Below are positions 44,898 through 61,948 of a DNA stretch of 64,000 nt, piece by piece. The DNA is from Lyophyllum atratum (Eukaryota > Basidiomycota > Agaricomycetes > Agaricales > Lyophyllaceae), in contig JACGCN010000002.1 in the NCBI GenBank assembly GCA_014905825.1, forward strand, positions 620,001 through 684,000. The letters run 5' to 3'. Below the pieces are notes generated by a model, which was not told where the DNA came from, ran no database searches, and was given only the letters and a program-made list of their open reading frames with translations. The stretch's first letter is position 1, and each line of letters starts with the position of its first letter. The translations under genes and the position numbers were made by a program.

Positions 44898-47223
44898 ATG
44901 CAGACCTCGAGACCAGCATCCACGTCGACAAGACCCGCCGTATCTCCCTTCCCTCGTCAAAACCAGGTTAACACACAGACAAAGGTTCTAGACACAGTAC
45001 AGGGCAGGATCCTTTGTATAGCTGATATTCGTGGCCGGCTTTCTGCCCTCAACGACCTCGCCCGCGAAGCAAATGCGAAGGCTATCATTCACACCGGCGA
45101 CTTTGGGTTCTTTGGTGCGTTATACTGGCTTTTACAGGGCTATACCTTTTCTCACATGTCTCGCTAGAGGCTAACAGTCTGGATAGAATAAATGACCGAA
45201 CCCTGCGTCACCTCACAATGTATTCGCCACTCATACCCTCGGCACAGCGCACGCATCTACTTGCTCCAGAAAATCCACCAGCTGCTATTCGATCGACCGT
45301 CAATATCGCCCTCCTTTCAGAATTTCCACTACTTCTTTCTGGCCAAATAAAACTACAAATTCCAGTGTACACGGTCTGGGGTGCTTGCGAGGACGTCCTT
45401 GTTTTGGAAAAGTTCCGTCAAGGGACATATGCCATTGACAACCTGCACGTCCTCGACGAGGCCACCACGCGGTGTCTTGATGTTGGTGGCGTCAAATTGC
45501 GCCTCCTTGGGCTGGGAGGCGCCCTCGTGCCCCACAAGATGTTTGACAACGGCGAAGGCAGCGCTACCATTGCTGGCGGCCAGGGTACCATGTGGACAAC
45601 CACTCTCCAAATTGGCGAGCTCGTCGATACGGCCCAGCGCGTGTTCGATCCCACTGAGACGCGTCTTCTCGTTACCCATACCAGCCCAGGTCGGGAGGGT
45701 ATCATGGCGCAACTAGCTCTCGTTCTCAAAGCCGACCTGACTATCTCTGCGGGACTACACTTCCGCTATGCCACGTCATACAATGAGTTCAGCGTTCAGG
45801 GTGATTTTGAGGGGTTCCGTCACAAATTGGCGCTAGGTAAGGAAGGGTTCGACAAGGTATGGGAAACAGTGAGGCCGCAGGTTGAGGCGGTGGTCGACGA
45901 GAACCAAAAGGTGCTGCTCGATAAGGCCTTGAGCGTCATAGAGAGGCTGCCACCCGCCCAACCCTCCAGTGGCCCCGGCGCAACGGCGACAGGCGAGGAG
46001 CCGGCTTGGAAGAACTGCTGGAATTGGAATTTATGCGATGCAGCGTATGGGTCTTTGGTTCTTGACATCAAGGAAGGCAGGATTAGTGCGGACCTGAAGA
46101 GTCAGGGTAAGCAAACGAAAGCTCGTGTCATTTTCCCTGCTCACGTTAGCCAACAGGGTTCAACTACGCCTACAGACGCACAGCAGCTGCCGCACCGACA
46201 CCCAATTCCACTCACGTCGCCCTTCCCAGCGCAGGCCAATCCGCAACAAAGGGCGCAACGCCCATCCCCCAGGCCTACCATGTGCCGGCTGCCCATATCA
46301 CCCCTGCAAATGCCAATCCCAACTCCTCCCAAACCACATCCCCCCCACCAGCCGCGTCTGCTACTGGAAAGGACAGCCCTATCCCCAAGGTGAACGGCGC
46401 AACCGCAGCTGAGAAGGCGGACCGTGAGAAGGTCAAGAAGAAGGAGAAGAAGGAGCGCAAGGAGCGGGAACGTGCTGAACGCGAGAAGGCGGATAAGGAG
46501 AAGGATAAGGACGCTTCAAGCACTCCGAAGAGCTCTTCTACCCCGGTACTGCCAGAGCACCCCGTTCCTGTGTCCGCATCGTCGGCGACGATTGCATCGG
46601 ATGCCGCGGGGCCCAGGTCGCCCGTGACGGATACAGGGAGCGCCGGTGTGCGCACGCCAAAGTCCGGGAAACCACAGAGGAACCCGTGGACGATATTCAT
46701 GCGCATGCCGGGCCAGGTGATGGCGACCGACATGGATGTGAAAGACTTCTTTGGGGAGGCGAAGGATAAGGTAGGCTTATTTTCTTATCTCCCACGATTT
46801 GTGAGATGGTGATGTATGTCCTTGGTATATCTGTAGATCATGAAGATCCACTGGCCTATCCAGCATATAGGACGGGCGAAGCTGGCATATGTTGAGTTCG
46901 AGGACGAGGAGTCTATGAAGTCTGGCCTGGAGAAACATGCAGAGGTTCGATTTTCGGCCCACTCCTATCCCTTGTGTTACGGTACTGACCATAAGACGCA
47001 GAAGCTGAAGGACACGGTTATCGAAGTCAAGCAAGCGACGGACCGTGAATCTCGCGGCGAAGCTCCTTACCGTGGTGGCCCAGGCGGAAGGGGTGGCCGT
47101 GGCCGTGCAGGCGGTGGGTATGCGGCGAGAGGGTTCGCGGCCGCTGGCTTAACTCGGGCAGGATTCAGAGGGAGTGGGAGTGGTGACGCTGGCGAGAGAA
47201 CTGGCGGTGGCGGGGATGCTTGA
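44898..47223 (+). CDS. DUF2433 metallophosphoesterase-like protein with RRM and RGG tail
   Basis: Exon 1 (44898-45115) has [20 protein letters not shown] and [12 protein letters not shown], matching the metal-binding start of calcineurin-like folds. A long exon from about 45187 ([64 protein letters not shown]) ends near 46107. After an intron come a Ser/Pro-rich linker and a very charged coiled stretch ([20 protein letters not shown]), then an RRM-like fold ([32 protein letters not shown]) and a Gly/Arg-rich tail to the stop at 47221-47223. DUF2433 proteins are conserved in fungi without a firm function; the RRM and RGG parts suggest RNA binding. Confidence 0.8.
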
Positions 47224-47426
47224 TGATAACTACTTGTCTCTTCCATCCCCAAGCGTTGCCACGTTCTCTTGCGCCGACGCACCTTACAACCTGTTTCTCC
47301 CTTTGCAGTCTTTTTTAGTCGTGCCAAGCCCCTCCATTCCCTTCGTCGTCTTCGACTCTAATTCTTGTGTGCATTTAAACTTTCGCTGCATATTCAAAAT
47401 CTTTCTCTGCTTCCACCACCAGATAC

Positions 47427-47540
47427 CATGACTAACCGCCCACCCTTCTTCTCCCTATCTTCTGTTGAAGGTATCCTGTCTGATGCATCGCTTTCGCCGC
47501 TACTCTCTCGCTTTGACGCGGTGTCATGGCATTCTGATCG
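47427..47540 (+). CDS. Orphan first exon of an unrecognised gene
   Basis: The ATG at 47427 opens MTNRPPFFSLSSVEGILSD...FDAVSWHSD and meets a GTATGT donor. A second coding-like stretch (47646-47694, YMLFEHKFMTHGPLKG) sits between plausible splice sites but in a phase that does not join cleanly. The gene may be broken, or the phase upset by an indel. Product not recognised. Confidence 0.3.
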
Positions 47541-47694
47541 TATGTTTTATTCCTCCTGCCGTGCACTTTACGTATACATTGCATGCATAAAATTTCTACA
47601 TACCATATGCTCGTCTTGTTCGGTTTTCTGGATATGAACCCGTAGTACATGCTGTTTGAACATAAGTTCATGACTCATGGGCCACTCAAAGGCA

Positions 47695-48152
47695 GGTAGC
47701 ACATCCTGGGGTAAGCAAGTGCGTTGCATCCACTTTGCATTGATATGGATCGCTTGATTCTTGCCGCGCTAGACGCGGATGTTACATAGACCTTACCCGT
47801 GCATGATCGCGAATTTGGCCAGCCATAATGCGACATTTTTGATTCGCATCGCGTCGAAACTCGCCTTACAACGGCGCAATTTCATGTTTTAGTTCCTTCC
47901 TTAGGCAAAGTCCTCGCGTTTGCCATGGAGAATGTGGACGTCGAAGCATAGACCCAAAAGCGCGACACTGTCCTCATGCTGACTTGCCTTATGCCCGTGG
48001 ACATAGCTCGATAATATCGTTGCAACAGGCCATAGTATTGAGTGCGACAGCAGTTTCGCGGACAAGAAGACAGTACCTTCTCTCAGGATGAGTCATTTAA
48101 CCCTCGGACTGTCATGACGCCTCCATATAATGCTGTTTGTCACTTTAGTCAG
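47695..48152. other. No gene seen
   Basis: Short frames only. Confidence 0.5.
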
Positions 48153-48229
48153 TCATAGTCTCAACATGGTATGCCAATGTTCGCAAGGGGAAGGAGAGCA
48201 ATGGCACGTAGAAGTAACGCGAGGTTGAT

Positions 48230-48688
48230 TTAGGTATAAGACAAAGCGAGGTGGAACGTCCCCATTTCTCCTGCATATGCTTCCACTTCGACAGGGCGTA
48301 CACCCACACATAAGTACGTAGATGCAGCGCCATCTCGCCTGAGGCGATATCCACGGATCCAGCCTTTGCTCCACACTATATGCTCCTTGACGATTCCTGC
48401 GTACACATTCCGAGCTTCGCTGGCATGCGATGCGGTATAAAATACCTTGCGCAAGTTGCAACTGCGAGTTGGAAACATTCCCGCATCTCCTGGATGTCCT
48501 ATAACTTGCCTCTTTCCACCCGAACCATAGCCTGAGCGTCTTTCTTCCTCCCACGCGCCCATGGTGGCCTCTTCAGAAGACAGTTCTGCGTCGGCGTCAT
48601 GGAAGTTATGCATAGATCCGAACGACACAAATTCGTCCTCAGCGCGCATCCGCGTCATCCCGACATTGGAACAGGTACAACTGGCCAT
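48230..48688 (-). CDS. Hypothetical protein, 152 codons
   Basis: A single open frame starting MASCTCSNVGMTRMRAEDEF. It is Gly/Arg-rich and charged, without recognisable domain, signal peptide or membrane segment. Another frame of similar length overlaps (48153-48554), so coding status is uncertain. Confidence 0.25.
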   Translation of the reverse strand: MASCTCSNVGMTRMRAEDEFVSFGSMHNFHDADAELSSEEATMGAWEEERRSGYGSGGKRQVIGHPGDAGMFPTRSCNLRKVFYTASHASEARNVYAGIVKEHIVWSKGWIRGYRLRRDGAASTYLCVGVRPVEVEAYAGEMGTFHLALSYT

Positions 48689-48773
48689 GATAGCAAGTGT
48701 TGTTTCCGGGTGCCCTGTCCGTCGGCTCTACAGCGCGAACAATGGCCCTGATCTTCATGATCGCTGCCTTTAG

Positions 48774-50100
48774 ATGATATCACTCACTATAAGTTGCCGA
48801 GGATAAATGCATTCACGATCGGGATGCGAACGACATGTTCCATCATGCTGGCAACTCATGTAGGGAGCTGGGCAAAGGAGGAAGGGCGGACGGCTTTCAG
48901 GGTTCTCCGAGCCGGTTTGTGGGGGGTATTACTCCTCGGGTTACTATGTTTGATAGAAGTAGTGGGCAGTTGACTGTCGTGCCTCAGGCAATAGATCACC
49001 AGATGATAGTGCATTCGCATAACCTCGGGGTCTCAACATACACGAACCCGGGTTAACCTCTGTATCTAAGCACCCTGTGTCGGGTTTCTTGATGAAAATC
49101 CTGGGTTTCGTACCCTCCTTCGTAAGGTTGATCAGTCTTCGCCGCATGGTAGTAGTACGTGCCTTGCAGATAAGTCGCCTCGGATAGCTATGACGCTGAT
49201 CGAAATATTCTCCTCGGTTTGTAACAAAAATACCATCACTAACAGTAAGGATCGGCCTTAACGGGTCTAACGGTTAAAAGTCACAAACGGTGAAGAACAA
49301 GGTCATAGTCAGGTGACCCTCGAAGATATCGTTGAGTTACCGAGGCTGAAGTCCTTCTTTCCACTTAACGCCAGGTGACTATGCCTTGGATAGTTCTTGA
49401 AAGCCTGACACTGCACGCTGTGCCCGCAGGTTTGCACTGAGCCGAGAGCCATGACGGATCAAGCCCGCTAAAGGTGGAGGAACAGCCTGAGACCGCGAAG
49501 GGAACATACTCTTGTTGTCGTCAACATGTAACCATGCGCCGGATTTGGCTACAACTGAATGGAGCTCGATGATATCTTCATATGTCCAATGTCAGATGCG
49601 ACAGACCTAATACCCGCTCCCAGAGGAACAAGATAATGTGGCCTGCCTACAGCACGGGCGAGAAGTGCAGAATCTCGCCTCAGGCTGGCAGTCGTGAAAG
49701 ATCAACTGTCAGACGTACATCATGCACAGAATCAGTTGTGATATGTCCGGAAAGCTGACTTACCTCCGTATGAGGCCGCAGGACGTTAGAGCCTCGGACC
49801 TACGAGCGAAGAAGTTGAGACTCCCAAGTGCCCAGGCGGGTGGTGCAGGGTCGCGCTGTAAGAGCCGTGTTTGTCTTCTGTGCTTTTCCAAGCGCACATA
49901 AACAACATCTTGAAGCCCACACCAACATTGACCCGAGCCCATAAGGATAATGATACAGATACAGTGATACAATAATATAGATAAGTCATGATTAGCATCT
50001 ATACTGCGCTTTCGAACAACAACGCCCGCGGCTTGCTGATAACGGGTGCGATGGAATATAAGGCCGGCCTTTACGATGCCTTAGTATCAGAAGATCGAGC
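48774..50100. other. Intergenic block without recognisable genes
   Basis: 1.3 kb with only short frames and no motifs that I recognise. The last part is the probable 3' untranslated region of RPC1. Confidence 0.5.
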
Positions 50101-55280
<5,180 letters not shown>

Positions 55281-55574
55281 CCTGGACCCTAGCGCGACCT
55301 CCCAACAGCCTGAAGTAACTCTGACGCGATCGCCAGACGCAAATATTTCCCAAGTTCACAACCGTCAAAAATTTATGGTAAACTGGCAAAAAGATCGCCG
55401 TCCGAGAGAAAATGCGAATGGCCTCGCGCTCAGACGCGCAGATTGGTGATATGGAGATCCAGGAGGAGGACAGAAATTATCTGGTCGTGACGTGACCCGT
55501 GACGCGATCGCGTGACGACTTGCGCGTCCTCATTCCACTGCCAGGCTTGATCCTAAGTCCTCGTCTCTACAACC
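55281..55574. promoter_or_regulatory. Bidirectional promoter, RPC1 / PSMA6
   Basis: 294 bp between divergent start codons of two housekeeping genes. It contains a repeated GCGATCGC(C/G)-like and GTGACG motif (GACGCGATCGCC at about 55321; GTGACGTGACCCGTGACGCGATCGCGTGACG around 55487-55517), a possible shared factor site. Confidence 0.45.
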
Positions 55575-56685
55575 ATGTCAAGAACATCCTACGACAGGTT
55601 TGCCCTTTCTTCATTGTAAGAGATCAAGTCTTATCTTGAGATTGCAGATATCTCACTGTCTTTTCGCCCGAGGGCCGGCTTTACCAAGTTGGTACGTGCA
55701 CGATTGCAATAGCTAGGAATCTGTGGACTTATGCACACCTCGATCTCCTAGAATATGCCTTCAAGGCCATCTCGGGGTCCGGACATACTGCTGTTGCCGT
55801 CCGGGGAAGGATACGTCGGTCGTGATCACTCAACGAAAAGTTCCTGTGCGTCACTCAAGATTCTTGACATCATCTTCAAACTAACTTGTTACACCAAGGA
55901 TAAACTTCTTGACGCGTCCACCATAACCCATCTATTTAGCATCACACCTACAATTGGATGTGTGATGACTGGTCTCGTTGGTAGGTTCTGCTTAGACATT
56001 ATCCCTGTCTCAACTCAATTATCATCTCACAGCCGATGCTCGGTCACAGGTTGCTCGCGCGCGCGGAGAGGCAGCTGAATTCCGATACAAGTACGGTTAC
56101 GAGATTACTCCCGATGCGCTGGCCCAGCGACTGGCCAACATCAACCAAGTGTACACGCAACGCGCCGCGATGAGGCCGCTAGGAATAGGTACCTCATTCC
56201 AAGAGCCTCGTCCCTAATACCCCCTAAATTTGACATTCCAGCGATGGTTCTCATTGGTATTGATCCCGAATTCGGTCCTCAATGTTTCAAGCTTGACCCT
56301 GCGGGATACTTTGTCGGGTTCCACGCAACGGCTGCGGGACAGAAACAACAAGAAGCCATGAACCACCTCGAAAAGAAGTGGAAGAAGCTCGACTCGGGAC
56401 GGGGTGCAGACTGATGCCGTCAAGGCAGGCAAGACTTTGACTCGAGATGAAGTTATCGAGGTGCGTAATCCGTATGGTACTCCCAGGCATATGATGCTGA
56501 CTATCAACAAGATGGCTATCGAGGCGATGTCGACCGTACACGCGACGGACTATAAACCTGGGGAGCTCGAGATTGGGATTACGTCGAACAGCCCGGATGA
56601 GGATGAGAAGACACAGGGATTATGGCGAGTCATGCGGGAGGCTGAGATCGAGGAACACCTATTGGCATATGCTGAGAAAGATTAA
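55575..56685 (+). CDS. SCL1: 20S proteasome subunit alpha 1 (PSMA6/SCL1)
   Basis: Tiny first exon 55575-55597 (MSRTSYDR), then [116 protein letters not shown] and [15 protein letters not shown]. This alpha-ring subunit has no catalytic Thr. The frame breaks at about 56398-56402: after KKLDSG the reading must lose one base in CGGGG to continue as [19 protein letters not shown]. After a last intron (about 56461-56511) it continues [23 protein letters not shown] to the stop at 56683-56685. The break in an essential single-copy gene is probably a sequence error. Confidence 0.92.
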
Positions 56686-56808
56686 GCCAATATACCTATT
56701 TCCTCCCTTTGAACTATGGGTATAGTGTATAAGTATTAGATAGGATGATTCTACATTTATCAGCTGGAAGCATGACCGTGTAGGTATGGGGTTGGCCATG
56801 CAATGAGG

Positions 56809-57224
56809 TTAATTAGTGTAATGATGCACCGCCGCTCTAATCTCATGATTAACCATAATCTGACGAAAGAAGCGAGCGGCCAACTCACCTAGAACAGCGT
56901 CAATCTCTGCCTCCTCGATATCCTGTTTCCACAGCCTTTCTGGCGCCTCCCAGAAATCTCTCAAGGAATTTTTCGATTCCGAACTCGACGCGGGCGATTC
57001 TTCAAAGGATTCATGCTTCTTTACGAAGTCGGAGAACCGGTTCTGGAGCTCAGCGGGCGCCGCCGGATGTGCATGAGGTGCGCTGGGTGCTATAGATATC
57101 ACTGAGCGTTTGGAATAGGTGAGAGTGAGGATGGGCGCTTACTGCTTGGGTACGTGCGCCTTCCGAGGAATTTGATGAGTGGCTGGTGGACTCGGGAGGA
57201 TAGAACGCGGAGGGATGGATGCAT
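56809..57224 (-). CDS. Small probable mitochondrial protein
   Basis: Exon 1 starts at 57224 (MHPSLRVLSSRVHQPLIKFLGRR, a basic, Ser/Leu-rich mitochondrial-type presequence). After one intron, exon 2 (57103-56809) encodes ELQNRFSDFVKKHESFEE, SLRDFWEAPERLWKQDIEEAEIDAVL and ends AVHHYTN. About 125 residues. I have seen the FWEAPERLW block in other mushroom proteins, but no function is known to me. Convergent with PSMA6. Confidence 0.65.
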
Positions 57225-57645
57225 TTCGGGATGACGGTTTTCGGTTAAGGTTGTTGTTTACGTCTATGTTGTTTTAAGTCTTCAAATAAGCATCCATAAG
57301 CCAACTAGTCTCATGTCATGCACTGAAGCCTGAAGGTCATCTTACAACTCATCCTGATCACAACACAGGTTATTGTAAGTCTTGATCAGACTAGATGGAT
57401 GAGTGAAATGTGAACTCGCGCTACATTACTGTGATGGGAACCAGAGAATGCAGGTAGGCCAGGCACGGACCACACGCCTCAACTACTCGGCCATCTTGCC
57501 TTGAAGACAGGTGCTGAGGAGACTGAATTTTGATACCTTAGTCGGTCTATGGCCAAATTAACTACGTAGAAGGGACAGTGATGAGAAAAGTAGTAGTACA
57601 TTACTTGATTTCAAACGGTCACCCATACATACGTCACCCCATTTA
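57225..57645. other. Intergenic, no gene seen
   Basis: Promoter side of the small mitochondrial protein and 3' side of MRS6; no frame of note. Confidence 0.5.
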
Positions 57646-59614
57646 CCTACCAATCTTCTTCTCCGCCTGATTCCTCTCCAGCCTCCAGAGACGGCCAGAA
57701 ACTCTCGACATCTAATGCCCCGCCTTCATCTTCGCCCCCATTAGGCACATCATCGGATCCCTGGTCCCGTTTAGGCTGGATGCCACCATCCCGAAGCACT
57801 TTGACTGCTTCCCAGAACGCAGCTTCAGCGTAAGTCGCGGCCGCGTCGGGTAGGTCAGGCAGAGGAGACTGCTGACGGGAGTGGGGCGGGCACTATGTAA
57901 GCCTTAGAGTGAGGTGACGTTTCTACTGAAGGTGATACTGGATCTGGGTGTTCGATATAAAAGGTAGTGAATAGTGGTTGGGGAGCGCGACGAATCGGAT
58001 CCTGGGGTGATTCAAGCGTTGGAGTCGGGAGCAATGAAGAAGAAGGTAAGATAACGGATGAACTCGGCGGCGTGGACAAGGCAAGAGTAGCATCGAGGTA
58101 TGGTTGTAGGAGCTGTTGAGCGGCTGAGTCTGTCACTGGTGCTCGGAGGGGAAGAGCGATGTATAAGACCCCTGTGTTGATCTTAGGGGGAAAACAAATT
58201 ATGAAAAACAACTGGACGAACATTTGCCTTTGGGCGTTGACATGGTACCTTCTCCAGCCACAAGTACCGTCGCAGCTGTACTTATCGAGCCGCCAACAAC
58301 AGAAGACGGTGGAAACACGAAAATTCCAGCATCGAGAGGAGACCTGGGGCTCAGACCGGGCTTCAGCCTCTGGGGAATTCAGAGGAGAGTCTTCATCGGC
58401 ATCCGTGGTCGTCGAAAAATTCGTAGATGAGGTGGGCGGAGGAAACGTTATACCCTGGTCAATAATGGCAATACACCGAGCGATAGATGAAGTGGAATGC
58501 GCTTGGTAGTGATGGTGCGGTGGTAGTTGCTTTGTGAGATGAGTGAGATGCGAAGGTACACGTGTTGCAGATGATATAATGATATGGGAGGTCAACGTAT
58601 CGGGGAAATCGTCCAGAGTGACAGCGAAGGGAGGTAGTGTGCTCGGCGTTTGTTGTTCAGAAGATGCAGTAGAGTCATTTGGTGTCGTCGAAGAGTGAGT
58701 TATTGATACAATCGGTCGTCCAAGAATATACACGCCTCCGCTGACGGCTGCGGCACGGCAGAAGCCTTGTGCGATCTCGCCCGCGCCACCGTAGTGGCCT
58801 ACGAGGAATGGTGACGGTCCATATCGTCCGACTGAGCGGAGATACCGTCGGATACGATGTAGCGCTGGGAGTGTGGGTTCTAACGAAGTAGAGGATGAGA
58901 ATACGGCGATGCACTTTAGAAGTCGTACGTCCTACCTGAAGGAGAGAAACAAAAGGCAAGAGCAAAAACTAGAGCTGAGTGCAATTCATCCTTCAGTGAG
59001 AACACTGTCTTCAGGAAGTCAGCGAAAGGCATTTCATCTGCGCCATCCAACTCCTTCTTGTCCTCAAATTCACCAACAGCAAACATTAGGAACCGCATGA
59101 GGCGACGCTTATCCACGAGGGTGATGTCTTTGCTCTTGAACACATCTTCTTTCGTTCCTGGAACGTTCTTGATGAGACCCGATGGATGATAGACACCAAC
59201 GTGTTCCAAGAGGCGAAATCCACCATACTTGGCAACTCCAGAGGAGACAAGGGAGGATATTATGGGACCAATAGATGGGATAACCGATGGAGAGAGGCAG
59301 ATTGAGTACTGCCGAGACTGATAGGGTATCTCAGACGAGCGTGAGACTGAGGTGTACTTTGAAGTGCTGGAAGACGCCTGGGCATCTGCCCACTGTGCGA
59401 GTTCGTCCAGCGATAGGCTTGCTTCGGCACCGCCGTAGTACGTGTTCTCGTCAATGTGAGCGACTTTGAAGCCAGCCTTTGCGAGAGCACTGCATGTAAG
59501 CAGAGGTATCTGTCAGATGTGGGTTGCTTAGATAGGTGTAAGGACGTGCGCAGCTGTGATGGACTCTGTGAGACCCGTGCCGATGATAATGACATCAAAT
59601 TTCCCGTCTTCCAT
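57646..59614 (-). CDS. MRS6: Rab escort protein (geranylgeranyltransferase component A, MRS6)
   Basis: Start at 59614: MEDGKFDVIIIGTGLTESI carries the GxGxxE dinucleotide-type motif of the GDI/REP family. Next come KAGFKVAHIDENTYYGGAEASLSLDEL, GFRLLEHVGVYH, DITLVDKRRLMRFLMFAVGEF and FLVGHYGGAGEIAQGFCRAAAVSGGVYILGRP. Then DAGIFVFPPSSVVGG and VLVAGEGTMSTPKG lead to VLYIALPL and an acidic C-terminus ending GEEDW at 57646. REP presents newly made Rab GTPases for prenylation. Two frame breaks are apparent: near 58345 (a C run before SPLDAGIF) and near 57885 (before SPLPDLPDAAATYAEAAFWEAV). The junction after STPKG also lacks a clean splice pair. Confidence 0.85.
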
Positions 59615-59869
59615 TCTGAAGGGCCTGAGAGTCGAGCGTTGGAAGTGGGCAGAGACAGAGGACCAAAGAGAGAGCTTAGGATGGATGGCGCGCCTGCTGT
59701 ATATATGATACCTGGAAGCTCATGATAATTAAATTTAGACATGATCGAGCAATCTAATCACCTGACGCCTTATAGCCGGCCCTAAATCCAATTATTTTGC
59801 CCAAAAAATTTCAATACAGATTTTCTGGAACCGTAAATCCCTTCTTCCACTCCCATCACCAACTCCCAA
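59615..59869. promoter_or_regulatory. Bidirectional promoter, MRS6 / NSR1
   Basis: 255 bp between divergent starts, with CCAATTATTTTGCCC and CT-rich tracts near the NSR1 side. Confidence 0.4.
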
Positions 59870-61692
59870 ATGGCCAAATCGGACAAGAAAGGAGACAAAA
59901 AGGTCAAGACGGCCGTTGCCAAGGTCGACAAAAAGGCCTCGCCGGCCAAGGCTGTTGCAAAGTCGAAGGATGTCGTTGCCAAAGTCACAGTATGTTTCGC
60001 AATTGTTCACGGCAATTACATGAGGCTGAGCTTCTATGTTCCTAGAAAAAGAGCAAGGATAAGACGCCTGCGAAGCCCGCCAAAAAGCCTGTGAGCGATA
60101 GCGATTCGTCCGACTCGGAGAGCGAGGAACAAGTCAAGGCTGTTGCGACGAATGGCAAGGTATGTTTTGATCACCATAACCATGCTAAGATGGCAATGAT
60201 TAACCGTTTCGAAGGCGAAAAAAGTCTCGTCTGATGAGAGCAGCGAGTCCTCGTCGGAGGACGAGAAGCCCAAGTCGGCTCAGGTCAAGGCTTCTCCTGC
60301 AAAGGCCGCCGCCGCCGCCGACGACGACTCCTCTGACTCGAGTGACGATGAACCCGCACCCCAAAAGACTGCCCCAGTAAAGAAGGCAGCCACTACCCCT
60401 GCTGCTAAAAAGGCCGTATCTACACCTACCGCCAGAAGGCCGCGTCGTCAGATTCTTCAGACTCGGATTCCGACAGCGACGAACCTGTCCCTAAAAAGGC
60501 TGCCCCGACACCATCCAAGGCGGCTCCTACTGCGAAAGCGGCTGCCAAAAAGGCCGAGTCCTCTTCGGACGAGTCATCTTCAGAAGAGTCTGAATCGGAC
60601 GAGAAAAAGGCCAAGCCTGCTGCTAATGTGCCTTCCTCTTCCGATTCTTCTGACGATTCTTCTGACGATGAAGTTGTTAAGCCCACTGTCGCTGCTAAAG
60701 CGTCTGAGTCTGACGAATCTTCGGAGGGTTCTGACGACAGCGACGTCGAGATGGAGGATGCGCCGGCAGCCAAAGCTGGTCAGTATCTCATACCCATAAT
60801 CATCCCAATCATCTAACAGTTTTATCAGGCAAGCGCAAGGCCGACGACGATGTCCCTGCCCCAACCAAAAAAGTCAAGCTTGCCAATGGCGACGCTGCAC
60901 CTGCCGGCGAAGGCGCCGAAGAATCGAAATCTATCTTCGTCGGCCGCCTATCATGGTCCGTTGACAACGACCGCCTGGCGCAGGAAGTTCGCCGAGTGCG
61001 GTGAAGTCGTGTCGGCCACCGTCCAGATGGACCGCACGACTGGCAAGTCGCGTGGGTTCGGCTACGTCCACTTTGCCACCAACGATGCCGTCGAGAAGGC
61101 GCTGGCGATGAACGGACGCGAGATTGATGGTCGTCCCGTGAATATCGACCGTAGCCAGCAGCTCGATAAGAGCCAAGTTCGGGAAAAGCGCGCACAGGCG
61201 TTTGGTGACCAGGCGAGTCCCCCAAGCGCTACGCTCTTCGTGGGCAACTTGAGCTTTGGTGTGACGGAGGACACCGTGTGGAGCTTCTTCAACGAGTGGG
61301 GTGTCAAGAGCGTGCGCCTCCCTACCGATCGGGAGACGGGTAGACCCAAGGGTTCGGATATGTTGAATTTGAAGACATTGAGGGTGCAAAGAAGGCTTTC
61401 GAGGCTGCTTCTGGGGCGGAGATCGAGGGTCGCAATATCCGCCTTGATTATTCGCAACCAAGGGACAACTCTGGGGGCGGATTTGGCGGTGGTCGTGGTG
61501 GTGGCGACCGAGGTGGGTTTGGTGGCCGTGGCCGTGGCGGTGATCGTGGCGGACGCGGACGCGGTGGCTTTGACCGTGGTGGAGGCCGCGGGAGAGGCGG
61601 TGACCGCGGAAGGGGTGGTCGTGGTAGCTCCTCGTGGTGGTGCACGGTCTGGAGGCATCACTGCCTACGAGGGCAAGAAGACGACGTTCTGA
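59870..61692 (+). CDS. NSR1: Nucleolin-like nucleolar protein (NSR1)
   Basis: The start at 59870 (MAKSDKKGDKKVKTAV) leads into a Lys/Ala and Ser/Asp/Glu acidic region over several exons (SDSDSSDSESEEQ, SSDESSESSSEDEK, DDDSSDSSDDEP). Two RRMs follow: KSIFVGRLSWSVDNDRLAQE...GKSRGFGYVHFATNDAVEKAL and TLFVGNLSFGVTEDTVWSFFNEWG...GRPKG(F)GYVEFEDIEGAKKAFEA. A Gly/Arg-rich tail ends ITAYEGKKTTF. It acts in pre-rRNA processing in the nucleolus. Four single-base breaks divide the frame: about 60431 (missing A), about 60987 (extra base in GAAGTTCGCC), about 61352 (missing T in GGTTCGG) and about 61625. Corrected, the protein is of normal layout, so errors in the sequence are likelier than a pseudogene. 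Confidence 0.88.
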
Positions 61693-61948
61693 TTGCTACT
61701 TACTCTCTTTCATTTACATATATTTTTTACTCGCTTTATCAGGATTGTCCCTTCATGCACGCTATGATCTGCATCTTGTTTATTCTTGTGCTTTCGATTC
61801 ACGGTCATATATAATCTCGATTGGCTTCTCCCTATAGCGATGGAATGGGATCCAGATACATGTCAGACCGTAATACCATTTGTGTACGCAGTCAAGATAG
61901 TTATGTAGTTTGTGCATGGAAGCCTTTTATGTATTCTTTGACCGACCA

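Noticed and set aside
61062..61661. 199-codon minus-strand frame opposite NSR1
   Set aside because: Shadow of the RRM and RGG coding sequence; codon bias makes the antisense frame open.
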